Positions 35,031 through 42,662 of a DNA stretch of 54,644 nucleotides are shown here, piece by piece; the first letter of the stretch is position 1; each line of letters begins with the position of its first letter. Both the position numbers and the translations under genes were made by a program. The stretch is taken from contig JAJDYW010000028.1 of assembly GCA_022824925.1 (NCBI GenBank), forward strand, positions 1-54,644, in the 5' to 3' direction. The notes beneath the pieces were generated by a model. It made no database searches and had not been told where the DNA came from. It saw nothing but the letters and a program-made list of their open reading frames with translations. This DNA comes from Dehalococcoidia bacterium. GTDB taxonomy: Bacteria > Chloroflexota > Dehalococcoidia > Tepidiformales > Tepidiformaceae.

Positions 35031-36317
35031 ATGCCCCGCCGCCCCGTCGCCGCCGTGCTCACCCTGGGCTGCAAGCTAAACCTCGCCGACAGCGAGTCGA
35101 TCGCCGCCCGCCTCGGCGCCGCCGGCTACGACGTCGTCGACTCCATGTGCGAGGCCGACGCCGTCGTCGTGAACACCTGCTCCGTCACCCACGCCGCCGA
35201 CCGCAAGTCGCGCCGCCTCATCCGCGCCGCCCGCCGCCTCTCCCCGACCGCCCCCGTGGGCGTGACCGGGTGCTACCCGCGCTCCGCCGGCGAGGACGCC
35301 GTCGAGGCGCTCGGCGCCGACTTCGTCACCGGCACGACGGAGGAGGAGCAGGCCCGCCTCGTCGCCCGTCTCGCTGCCGCCGTTCCCGCCCAGGCGCCCT
35401 CCTTGCCCGCCCCCGTCCCCGCCCTGCACACGCGGGCCTTCGTGAAGGCCCAGGAGGGCTGTAACGACGTCTGCGCCTTCTGCATCGTGCCCCGCACGCG
35501 CGGCCGCGAGGTGTCGCGTTCCATCGAGGATGTCGCGCGCGACGTCGCCGCGGCACACGCCCGCGGCGCCCGCGAGGTCGTCCTGACGGGCACGCAGCTC
35601 GGCGCCTGGGGCCGCGACCTCCCCGAGACCCTCACCCCCCGCGACCTGATCGCCGGCGTCCTCGCCCGCACGGAGACACCGCGCCTGCGCTTCAGCTCGC
35701 TCCAGCCGCAGGACATCACCCCGGAGCTGGTCGCTCTCTGGACCGATCCCCGCCTGATGCCCCACTTCCACCTCGCACTCCAGTCGGGGGCCGACCCCGT
35801 CCTCGCGCGTATGCGCCGCCGCTACGACGTGGCCGCCTACCGGGACGCCCTCGGGCGCATCCGTGCCGCCGTCCCCGATGCCGCCGTCACGACGGACGTG
35901 ATCGCGGGCTTCCCCGGCGAGACCGAGGCGGACTTCGCCGCCACCCTCGCTCTCTGCGAGGAGGCTGCGTTTGCCCGCATCCACGCCTTCCCCTACTCCC
36001 CCCGCGCCCGCACCGCCGCCGCCTCGATGCCCGACCAGGTGCCGGTCGAGGTGCGCAAGGAGCGTATGGCCCGCCTCCTCGCCCTCGCCGACGAGCTCGG
36101 CGCCGCCTTCCGCGCGCGCTTCGCCGGTACCATCAGGCCCGTGCTCTGGGAGGAAACGCGCACGACTCCCGCTGGTCCCCGCTGGCACGGCCTCACCGAC
36201 AACTACGTGTCCGTCTACGGCGAAGCCGAGGCCGACCTGGCGGGGCGGATTACGCCCGCCTCCCTCGGCGATCCTCTCGCCGACGGCCTTGCCGCCTCCG
36301 TGGGGGTTGCCGCATGA
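35031..36317 (+). CDS. mtaB: tRNA (N6-threonylcarbamoyladenosine(37)-C2)-methylthiotransferase MtaB
   Basis: A 428-residue radical SAM methylthiotransferase. The N-terminal UPF0004 domain carries three Cys for the auxiliary cluster (LGCKLN, NTCSVT, VTGCYPR). The radical SAM cluster is C144, C148, C151 in EGCNDVCAFCIVPRTRG. The C-terminal ~60 residues match a TRAM domain position. LGCKLN...NTCSVT with 'VTHAADRKSRR' favours MtaB over MiaB or RimO, so it probably makes ms2t6A at tRNA position 37. The start at 35031 is supported by TACCAT 6 nt upstream. scpB overlaps its stop as ATGA. Confidence 0.88.
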   Translation: MPRRPVAAVLTLGCKLNLADSESIAARLGAAGYDVVDSMCEADAVVVNTCSVTHAADRKSRRLIRAARRLSPTAPVGVTGCYPRSAGEDAVEALGADFVTGTTEEEQARLVARLAAAVPAQAPSLPAPVPALHTRAFVKAQEGCNDVCAFCIVPRTRGREVSRSIEDVARDVAAAHARGAREVVLTGTQLGAWGRDLPETLTPRDLIAGVLARTETPRLRFSSLQPQDITPELVALWTDPRLMPHFHLALQSGADPVLARMRRRYDVAAYRDALGRIRAAVPDAAVTTDVIAGFPGETEADFAATLALCEEAAFARIHAFPYSPRARTAAASMPDQVPVEVRKERMARLLALADELGAAFRARFAGTIRPVLWEETRTTPAGPRWHGLTDNYVSVYGEAEADLAGRITPASLGDPLADGLAASVGVAA

Positions 36318-36871
36318 CCGAACCCGCCGCCCCGCCGCCCCCCTCCCGCGAGGAGCTGCCCTGGGTGCTGGAAGCGCTCCTCCTGGCCGCCGAGGAACCC
36401 CTCGGCCCCGCCGCCCTCGCCCGCGCCACCGGCGTCGGCGAGCGGTCCGTGCGCTCCGGGCTCGATCGCCTCGCCGACGACTACGAGGCGCGGGGCCTGC
36501 GTCTGCTCGAGGAGGGCGGTCGCTACCAGCTCGTGACCAACCCCGAGTACGCCCCCTACGTCGGGCGCCTCCTCGGCGACGAAGGGTCCGTGCGGCTCTC
36601 CCGCGCCGCCCTCGAGACCCTCACGATCGTCGCCTACCGCCAGCCCTGCACCCGTGGCGAGGTGGAGGCCATCCGCGGCGTGAACTCGGACCGCATCGTG
36701 GCCACGCTCGAGCAGCGCGGGCTCATCGAGAGCGTGGGCACCGCGCACTCCCCCGGACGGCCCCGGCTCTATCGCCCGGCGCCGCGCTTCTACGAGCACT
36801 TCGGCCTCCTCGGCCCCTCCGACCTCCCGCCCCTCCCCGAGGACGAGCCCACGGAAACCGTCGAGATGTGA
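36314..36871 (+). CDS. scpB: Segregation and condensation protein B
   Basis: ScpB is the dimeric winged-helix partner of ScpA in the SMC condensin. The 185-residue protein shows LPWVLEALLLAAEEPLGPAALARATG (first winged helix), the conserved core LSRAALETLTIVAYRQPCTRGEVEAIRGVNSD and the second winged helix end LIESVGTAHSPGRPRLYRPAPRFYEHFGL. The last ~20 residues are acidic and Pro-rich. The ATG overlaps the mtaB stop by four bases. The usual upstream neighbour scpA is missing, so ScpA must lie elsewhere. Confidence 0.93.
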   Translation: MTEPAAPPPPSREELPWVLEALLLAAEEPLGPAALARATGVGERSVRSGLDRLADDYEARGLRLLEEGGRYQLVTNPEYAPYVGRLLGDEGSVRLSRAALETLTIVAYRQPCTRGEVEAIRGVNSDRIVATLEQRGLIESVGTAHSPGRPRLYRPAPRFYEHFGLLGPSDLPPLPEDEPTETVEM

Positions 36872-36884
36872 GCGCCGCCCCCTG

Positions 36885-37172
36885 ATGGTCCTCGGCCTTC
36901 TCCGCATCCGCCTCCGCTTCGTCGCCCACTCCCGCAAGGAGAAGCGCGCCCTTGTGAAGTCCGTCGTCGAGCGCCTTCGCCACCGTTACAACGCCGCCGT
37001 CACCGAGGCCGGCGACCTCGACGCCCTCGACCTCACCACCATCGCCGTCGCCTGCCTCGCGAACGACGCAGGCCATGCCGATTCGCAACTCCAGACCATC
37101 GCGGGCGCGGTCGAGGGCTGGCGGCTCGATGCCGAGGTCGTCGACATCGAGACCGAGCTCATCAGCGTCTAA
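36885..37172 (+). CDS. DUF503 (YlxP-like) protein
   Basis: A 95-residue protein of the DUF503/YlxP family. Hallmarks are the N-terminal strand VLGLLRIRLRF followed by HSRKEKRALVKSVVERLRHRYNAAVTE, matching the family's 'S LKeKR..vkslk.rlr.rfnvsvaE' signature, and the C-terminal IETELISV. Members occur in the nusA-infB-rbfA region of many Firmicutes, suggesting a link to ribosome or RNA metabolism, but function is unknown. ATG at 36885, 13 nt after scpB, likely in the same operon. Confidence 0.9.
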   Translation: MVLGLLRIRLRFVAHSRKEKRALVKSVVERLRHRYNAAVTEAGDLDALDLTTIAVACLANDAGHADSQLQTIAGAVEGWRLDAEVVDIETELISV

Positions 37173-37182
37173 GCGCGTCCGC

Positions 37183-38784
37183 TCAGCGACGCAAGAGAGC
37201 GACCAGCCGGTCCCGCGCCTCCTCCACCTCCTCCACCCGCAGCAGGATCGCGGCCCCCAGGTAGACCGCCAGCCCGGCGATGGTCGCTGCGAATACCGTC
37301 ACCCACGCCGCCGCCGAGCCCGGCTCCTCGATGAGCGGCAGCACCAGCCCGAGGAAGAGGGCCATCGCCGCCGCCGCGACCGCGATCCGCGAGATCGCGT
37401 GCAGATCCCGGAAGGCGTCCGCCGCCGACCCCGTCCGCACCGCATACAGCCAGTACAGGAAGACCCACTCCAGCCACGAGGCCACCGAGATCGCGATCGC
37501 GAGCCCCTCCACCCCGTAGTCCTGCCAGAGAAGGGCGCTCAGCACGATGTTCACGACCATCCCCGCGATTGCGAGCGCAACCGGCGTGCGCGTGTCGCCG
37601 AGCGCATAGAACCCCCGGCTGTGAATCTCGATGGCCGCCTGCGGCACGATCGCGAGGCACAGGAACCCCAGCGCCGCCGCCGTCACCGCCGTGTCGCTCG
37701 CCCCGAACGCCCCCCGTTCGAGCAGCACCGCCGTCGCCGGTTCGCGCAGGAACGCGAGCCCCAGCGCGGCCGGCACCGCGAAGAACAGGATCGTCCGTAA
37801 CACCCGCGAGACCGTGTCGAGGAGGCGCCGGTCGTCCGCCTCGGCGGCATGCTCCGCCAGTGTCGGGAACGCCGCCGTCGAGAGCGCCACCCCGAAGAGC
37901 GCCACCGGCAGGTTGGCGATCAGCCACGCGAACGTCAGGTTGGAGATCGCGGAGGCGCCCACCTGCGAGGCGAAGAACGTGGTCGTCACGACGAAGTTGA
38001 TCTGCGCCGCCGCCAGCCCCAGCACGCGGGGCCCCATGAGCCTTGCCACCTCCCGCGTGGGACCGTCGAAGATGTCCACGCGGAGGCCGTACCGCATCCG
38101 TTCCCGCACCAGCCCCGGAATCTGCACGACCAGGTGCGCTGCCGACCCGGCCACCACCCCGATCGCCAGCCCCTCTACGCCGAACTGCCCGGAGAGCGCC
38201 ACCGCCCCGAAGATGATGCCGAGGTTGTAGAGCGACGGCGCCAGCGCCGGCAGGAAGAACTGCTGCCGCGCGTTCAGGATGCCCGTGACCATCCCGCTGA
38301 CCGACAGCAGCAGCGGCGAGAGCAGCATGATCCGCGTCAGCCGCACGGCCTCCGCCGTGAGCTCGTCCCCCCGCCCGATGTCCTCCCCGAGTCCCGGCGC
38401 GAACACCGGCACGAGCCACGGCGCCAGCGCCAGCGCGACCAGGCAGAGCGCAGCCGTCGCCAGGAAGACGATCGTGAGCACGTTGCTGGCCAGCCGCCAG
38501 GCGGTGTCGGTGCTCTCGCGCCGGTAGAGCCGCGTGAAGACGGGGATGAACGCGCTTCCCAGCGTCGCCCCCGCGAGCACCTGGAAGATGAGGTCGGGCA
38601 CGCGGAAGGCGACCCAGTAGGCGTCGAGCTCCGGAGTCGCGCCGAACTCGTTGGCGATGACCGCCGTCCGCGCCACCCCCAGCAGCCGCGACCCGAGGAA
38701 CCCGAAGGCGACGATCGCGCCCGCGATCATGAGCCCCTCGCGCGCCCCCCCCAGCCTGCCCCCGGGCGATCCTCCAACGGCCAT
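37183..38784 (-). CDS. murJ: Lipid II flippase MurJ
   Basis: A 533-residue MviN/MurJ protein with about 13-14 transmembrane helices, which moves lipid II across the membrane for peptidoglycan synthesis. Family motifs include FLGSRLLGVARTAVIANEFGATPELDAYWVAFRVPDLIFQVLAGATLGSAFIPVFTRL at the N-terminus, ILNARQQFFLPALAPSLYN, and FYALGDTRTPVALAIAGMVVNIVLS. The start at 38784 (MAVGGSPGGRL) is chosen because TACCAT ends 7 nt upstream. An in-frame ATG 9 nt further upstream is formed by the hexamer itself, and the longer frame to 38832 would run through the promoter. Convergent with DUF503, 10 bp apart. Confidence 0.94.
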   Translation of the reverse strand: MAVGGSPGGRLGGAREGLMIAGAIVAFGFLGSRLLGVARTAVIANEFGATPELDAYWVAFRVPDLIFQVLAGATLGSAFIPVFTRLYRRESTDTAWRLASNVLTIVFLATAALCLVALALAPWLVPVFAPGLGEDIGRGDELTAEAVRLTRIMLLSPLLLSVSGMVTGILNARQQFFLPALAPSLYNLGIIFGAVALSGQFGVEGLAIGVVAGSAAHLVVQIPGLVRERMRYGLRVDIFDGPTREVARLMGPRVLGLAAAQINFVVTTTFFASQVGASAISNLTFAWLIANLPVALFGVALSTAAFPTLAEHAAEADDRRLLDTVSRVLRTILFFAVPAALGLAFLREPATAVLLERGAFGASDTAVTAAALGFLCLAIVPQAAIEIHSRGFYALGDTRTPVALAIAGMVVNIVLSALLWQDYGVEGLAIAISVASWLEWVFLYWLYAVRTGSAADAFRDLHAISRIAVAAAAMALFLGLVLPLIEEPGSAAAWVTVFAATIAGLAVYLGAAILLRVEEVEEARDRLVALLRR

Positions 38785-38797
38785 GGCGGGCATGGTA
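38785..38797 (-). promoter_or_regulatory. -10 box of a probable leaderless promoter (murJ)
   Basis: TACCAT (38797-38792) ends 7 nt before the ATG at 38784. The hexamer plus the next base makes a decoy in-frame ATG. Confidence 0.55.
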
Positions 38798-38855
38798 CGG
38801 CCTCCCCATCCGGGGTGTGGCGCCCCGCCCACGTAGCGCCATCCCCGCGCGCCGC

Positions 38856-38867
38856 TACCATGGAGCC
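38856..38867 (+). promoter_or_regulatory. -10 box of a probable leaderless promoter (proB)
   Basis: TACCAT (38856-38861) ends 6 nt before the ATG at 38868. The six bases between include GGAG, but this is too close to the start for a normal SD. Confidence 0.55.
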
Positions 38868-39971
38868 ATGCGCTACCGACGCATCGTGGCCAAGTTCGGC
38901 ACGAGCCTCCTGACCGCCGGCTCCGACCGCCTCGACCTCGAGGCGATGTCGCGCCTGGTCGGGCAGGTCGTGCGCCTGCGGGAGGCCGGCTGCGAGGTGG
39001 CCATCGTCTCGAGCGGCGCCCAGGCCGCGGGGAGCCACGTCCTCGCCCACCGCCCCCCGGATGCCCGCGATCTCAGCCGCCAGGCCCTCGCCAGCGTGGG
39101 CCAGAGCCACCTCATGCAGAGCTGGGACGAGCTCTTCGAGTGGCACGATGTCGTCGTCGCCCAGGTGCTCCTCACCCGCCGCGACCTCAGCGACCGCCTC
39201 GGCTACCTCAACGCCCGCACCACCCTCCGCGACCTGCTCGACTGCGGCGCCGTCCCCATCGTCAACGAGAACGACGCCGTCGCCCTCGACGAGGTGCTCG
39301 CCTCCCGCATCGGGGAGAACGACAGCCTCTCCGCCTACGTCGCAAACCTCATCGACGCCGACCTGCTCGTCATCCTCACCGATGTCGACGGCCTCTACAC
39401 CGCCGACCCCTCCCTCGACCCCACCGCCCGCCTTATCCCCGAGGTCGGCAACATCGACGAGTCGCACGAAGACGCCGCCGGCGACGGCCCCGGACGCGGC
39501 GGCATGACCTCCAAGGTCTCCGCGGCGCGAGTCGCCACGAGCGGCGGCGCGACCGTCGTCATCGCCAACGGGCACACCCCCGATGCCCTCGTGACGGCCG
39601 CCGAGGGGACCGCCATCGGCACCCGCGTCGCCCCGGCCGCCAACCAGCTCGAACACCGCAAGCGCTGGATCATGGGGAGCGCGGGCGCCACTGGCCACCT
39701 CATCGTCGATGGCGGCGCCGTGACGGCCCTGCGCGATCGCGGGCGCAGCCTCCTTCCCGCCGGAGTCAAGGATGTCGAGGGCGCTTTCGAGCGCGGCGAG
39801 ACGATCGAGGTGCGCGACACCGAAGGCCGCCGCGTCGCCGCCGGCATCACCAACTACGGCAGCAGCGAGGTGCTCCGCATTCGCGGCCTTCGCAGCGACC
39901 TCATCGCTCAGACCCTGGGCTACGCCTACGGCGACGAGGTCATCCACCGCGACAACCTCGTGCTCCTCTAG
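38868..39971 (+). CDS. proB: Glutamate 5-kinase
   Basis: ProB phosphorylates glutamate in the first step of proline synthesis. The 367-residue protein has the amino-acid kinase fold (IVAKFGTSLLT, VAIVSSGAQAAGSHVL, RQALASVGQSHLMQSW, VPIVNENDAVAL, LLVILTDVDGLYTADP, GRGGMTSKVSAARVATSGGATVVIANG) and a C-terminal PUA domain (~280-367: GHLIVDGGAVTALRDRGRSLLPAGV...). The start at 38868 is supported by TACCAT 6 nt upstream. proA does not follow: the next gene is a FAH-family enzyme, so the proline pathway is split. Confidence 0.96.
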   Translation: MRYRRIVAKFGTSLLTAGSDRLDLEAMSRLVGQVVRLREAGCEVAIVSSGAQAAGSHVLAHRPPDARDLSRQALASVGQSHLMQSWDELFEWHDVVVAQVLLTRRDLSDRLGYLNARTTLRDLLDCGAVPIVNENDAVALDEVLASRIGENDSLSAYVANLIDADLLVILTDVDGLYTADPSLDPTARLIPEVGNIDESHEDAAGDGPGRGGMTSKVSAARVATSGGATVVIANGHTPDALVTAAEGTAIGTRVAPAANQLEHRKRWIMGSAGATGHLIVDGGAVTALRDRGRSLLPAGVKDVEGAFERGETIEVRDTEGRRVAAGITNYGSSEVLRIRGLRSDLIAQTLGYAYGDEVIHRDNLVLL

Positions 39972-39992
39972 CACCCCGCCACGGAGGCTCCC

Positions 39993-40754
39993 ATGGACCG
40001 CTACGTACGCTTCGCCCGCCCCGACGGCTCCACCGGCGCCGGCCTCCTCGAGGATGACCGCATCGCCGTCATCGCCGAGCCTTTCTGGGAGCGCACCGAG
40101 CGGACCGGCGAGGTTGTCGCGCTCGCGGACGTGCAGCTGTTGCCGCCCTGCGAGCCCCGCTCGATCGTGTGCGTCGGGCTGAACTACGCGAGCCACCTCG
40201 GCGGCCGGCCCGCCCCGGACCCGCCCACCCTCTTCCTCAAGCCCCTCTCCTCGATCGCCGGCCCCGGCGATCCCATCCGCCTCCCCGCCGCCTCCGACCG
40301 CGTCGACCCCGAGGGCGAGATTGTCATCGTCATCGGGCGCGAGCTCAGCGCCCCAACGCGCGAGGAGGCGCTCGCCGGCATCTTCGGCTACACCGCCGGA
40401 AACGACGTCAGCGCCCGCGACTGGCAGGCGAACGACGGCCAGTGGTGGCGCGCCAAGGGGACCGACACCTTCGGCGTCTATGGCCCCGCGATTGCCACGG
40501 GACTCGACCACGACGCCATCGAGGTCCGCACCCGTGTCAACGGCGTTGAGACCCAGCACGGCCGCTCGGATGAGCTCATCCTCGACATCCCCGAGATCGT
40601 CCGCTACACCGCCGCCGTCATGACGCTCCTGCCGGGGGACATCATCTACAGCGGCACCCCCGGCCAGCCCCAGGCCCTCAATCCCGGCGACACCGTCGAG
40701 GTCGAGGTGACGGGTGCGGGGGTGCTCAGCAACCCCGTCGTCGCCGGTTCCTGA
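39993..40754 (+). CDS. Fumarylacetoacetate hydrolase (FAH) family protein
   Basis: A 253-residue FAH-fold protein. Core segments are SIVCVGLNYASHL, PTLFLKPLSSIAGPGDPI, DPEGEIVIVIGRELS (metal-binding acidic positions), GYTAGNDVSARDWQ, KGTDTFGVYGPAIATGLDHD, and MTLLPGDIIYSGTPGQP. Members include acylpyruvases, oxaloacetate decarboxylases and 2-hydroxyhepta-2,4-diene-dioate isomerases; the sequence alone does not choose between them. An SD (GGAGG) sits properly before the ATG. It lies 21 nt after proB and 46 nt before the ferredoxin gene. Confidence 0.9.
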   Translation: MDRYVRFARPDGSTGAGLLEDDRIAVIAEPFWERTERTGEVVALADVQLLPPCEPRSIVCVGLNYASHLGGRPAPDPPTLFLKPLSSIAGPGDPIRLPAASDRVDPEGEIVIVIGRELSAPTREEALAGIFGYTAGNDVSARDWQANDGQWWRAKGTDTFGVYGPAIATGLDHDAIEVRTRVNGVETQHGRSDELILDIPEIVRYTAAVMTLLPGDIIYSGTPGQPQALNPGDTVEVEVTGAGVLSNPVVAGS

Positions 40755-40767
40755 GCCCTGTATCGGC

Positions 40768-40773
40768 TATGCT
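40768..40773 (+). promoter_or_regulatory. -10 box upstream of the ferredoxin gene
   Basis: TATGCT (40768-40773) would start transcription near 40780, leaving a leader of about 21 nt that contains the SD-like CGAGGTG. No clear -35. Confidence 0.4.
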
Positions 40774-40800
40774 TCGGAAACCCTCACGAGGTGCGTCGCA

Positions 40801-41001
40801 ATGAAGAAAGTCGTGGTCGACCTGAAGATCTGCTTGAAGGCCGGGCAGTGCTACTACCTCCAGCCCACCATCTTCAAGGCCGATCCCCAGGGCTGGCCCG
40901 ACATCCTCATCGAGTTCCCCGAGGAAGACGACGACGTGGAGGCGGCGGAAGACGCCGCCGAGATCTGCCCCAGCGGCGCCATCACCATCGAGGACGCCTA
41001 G
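40801..41001 (+). CDS. Small ferredoxin with three cysteines ([3Fe-4S] type)
   Basis: A 66-residue ferredoxin. Only three Cys are present: C11 and C17 (ICLKAGQC) and C56 followed by Pro (ICPSGAI). The C-x5-C...CP pattern, missing the second Cys of a [4Fe-4S] site, is that of the small [3Fe-4S] ferredoxins that donate electrons to cytochrome P450s. The middle is acidic (EFPEEDDDVEAAEDAAE), which would suit docking to a basic partner. No P450 or reductase gene is in the window. ATG with a modest SD (CGAGGTG). Confidence 0.88.
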   Translation: MKKVVVDLKICLKAGQCYYLQPTIFKADPQGWPDILIEFPEEDDDVEAAEDAAEICPSGAITIEDA

Positions 41002-41023
41002 CCCACGCCGCTCTCGCGGGTAG

Positions 41024-42580
41024 CTAGTCGAAGCGCGTCGGCACGTCGAGGTGCTCGAGGGCGTCATCGCCCACGCGCTCGACGATCGCTTCCCACTCAC
41101 CCAGCTCCCACTCACCCACGAACGTGATCGCCGAGCCTTCCTTGCCGGCGCGGGCCGTGCGGCCCACCCGGTGGATGTACTCCTCGGCGTTCTGCGGCAC
41201 GTCGTAGTTGACGACGTGGGCGATGTCGGGAATGTCGAGCCCGCGGGCGGCCACGTTCGTCGCCACCAGCCACTCCAGCTTGCCGCTGCGGAAGTCGCGC
41301 ATCACGCGGTCGCGTTCGGCCTGGCGCAGGTCGCCGTGGATGGCGCGCGCATGGATGCCGTCGCGCCGCAGACCCTCGGTCAGCCGGTCGACGCCCACCT
41401 TCGTCCGCCGGAAGATGAGCGAGCGGCCGAGGTCCATCGTGTCGTGCAGGTGCTCCAGCGCGTCGAACTTGTCCCGCGCCGCGACCTCGCAGTAGAGCTG
41501 CCGGACCGTCTCGACCGGCTGCAGTTGCGCCGGCGCCGCCTCCACGCGCTCCGAGTCGCGCATGTAGCGCCACACGAGGCGGCTGATGCTCATCGGCATG
41601 GTCGCGCTGAAGAGCGCCGTCTGCCGGTCGAGCGGCGCCTGCCGCAGGATCTGGTCGATGTCCTTGGCGAACCCGATGTCGAGCATCTCGTCCGCTTCGT
41701 CGAGGACGACGAAGTGGGCCCGCCGCAGCGAGAGCGTCCGCCGCTTCAGGTGATCGATGACCCGCCCCGGCGTCCCCACGATCACGTGGCCGCCGCGTTC
41801 GAGCGCTTCGAGGTCGCGGTTGATCGGCTTCCCGCCGACCAGCCGGATGGTGGTGAAGCCGTAGTAGTCGCCGAGGTGCGCCATCACGTCGGTCACCTGG
41901 TCGCAGAGCTCGCGCGTCGGCAGCAGGATGAGCCCCTGGACCTCGTTCCGTCCGGGGTCGATGGAGCGCGCCAGCGGCTCCCCGAAGGCGAGCGTCTTGC
42001 CCGTGCCCGTCTGCGCCAGGCCGACCACGTCGCGGCCCTCGTAGAGGAGGGGCATCGAGCGCTCCTGGATGGGCGTGGGCTGGTCGAACCCGAGGGCGGC
42101 GATGGCGCGCAGTCCCGCGCCCCGCACTCCGGCGGCGTGGAAGGCTGCGGGCTCCGTCAGGTCGCCGTCATCGGGCTGCGGGCCGCGCGCCTGCCGCGTA
42201 GCCGCGCGCGAGCCGTTCTCGTGGACCTCCGGCGCGGCGCCCTCGGGGCGTCGGCGCCTTCCCCCGCGCGAGCGTCGCCGGCGGCGGCGCGGCTGCGAAG
42301 GTTCGTGCTCGTCCTCGCGAGGCGCGGCTGGGGGCCGCTCCGCCGTGGCGGTCGCGGCGGTGCTGGTCGGGGGGATGTCCGAGGGTCGGTCGTTGGATTC
42401 GGGTTCGGTCTTGGTCGTCGCTCGCCGGAACAATCGAAGTGGCAAAAGGGAAGTCTGTCCTCTCGTCGCCGCGGCTTCTGCCGCGGGGGTGGGGCGTCTG
42501 TAAGTCGTGCGCCGGAGCTTCGGGCGGCTCTTCCGCCCGCCTCGCAGCATCGGCGCTGCGCCCGCGTTCTCCCTGACCAT
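41024..42580 (-). CDS. DEAD-box RNA helicase
   Basis: About 518 residues. The core holds the full motif set: Q motif GFDQPTPIQ, Walker A AQTGTGKT, PTRELCDQV, GTPGR, DEAD (VVLDEADEML), SAT, and C-terminal VATNVAARGLDIPD and HRVGRTARAGKEG. The N-terminal ~150 residues are low-complexity and very basic (RRRRRRSRGGRRRR), likely an RNA-binding tail. The start is uncertain: ATG 42580 overlaps a possible -10 (TATGGT), and ATG 42550 or a TTG near 42440 are alternatives. Two strong hairpins lie in this uncertain 5' part. Probable role: RNA unwinding in ribosome assembly or mRNA decay. Confidence 0.9.
   Translation of the reverse strand: MVRENAGAAPMLRGGRKSRPKLRRTTYRRPTPAAEAAATRGQTSLLPLRLFRRATTKTEPESNDRPSDIPPTSTAATATAERPPAAPREDEHEPSQPRRRRRRSRGGRRRRPEGAAPEVHENGSRAATRQARGPQPDDGDLTEPAAFHAAGVRGAGLRAIAALGFDQPTPIQERSMPLLYEGRDVVGLAQTGTGKTLAFGEPLARSIDPGRNEVQGLILLPTRELCDQVTDVMAHLGDYYGFTTIRLVGGKPINRDLEALERGGHVIVGTPGRVIDHLKRRTLSLRRAHFVVLDEADEMLDIGFAKDIDQILRQAPLDRQTALFSATMPMSISRLVWRYMRDSERVEAAPAQLQPVETVRQLYCEVAARDKFDALEHLHDTMDLGRSLIFRRTKVGVDRLTEGLRRDGIHARAIHGDLRQAERDRVMRDFRSGKLEWLVATNVAARGLDIPDIAHVVNYDVPQNAEEYIHRVGRTARAGKEGSAITFVGEWELGEWEAIVERVGDDALEHLDVPTRFD
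42469..42539 (-). promoter_or_regulatory. Two perfect hairpins in the 5' region of the DEAD-box gene
   Basis: CCGCGGC-(4-nt loop)-GCCGCGG at 42469-42486 and CGGGCGG-(5-nt loop)-CCGCCCG at 42521-42539 each form a perfect 7-bp GC stem in the RNA. They sit where the coding start of the helicase is ambiguous, so they may be part of a structured leader. Self-regulation of helicase mRNA through such structures is an inference. Confidence 0.35.
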
Positions 42581-42615
42581 AACACACGCGGCCCTTAACG
42601 CCCCGGACCGGGCGC

Positions 42616-42621
42616 TAGAAT
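42616..42621 (+). promoter_or_regulatory. -10 box upstream of enoyl-CoA hydratase 2
   Basis: TAGAAT (42616-42621) gives a predicted start near 42628 and a leader of about 35 nt with SD GGGAGG (42653-42658). The -35 is not clear. Confidence 0.5.
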
Positions 42622-42662
42622 GGCCCCACACCCGCCGTCACGGCAGTCTTCCGGGAGGCCCC

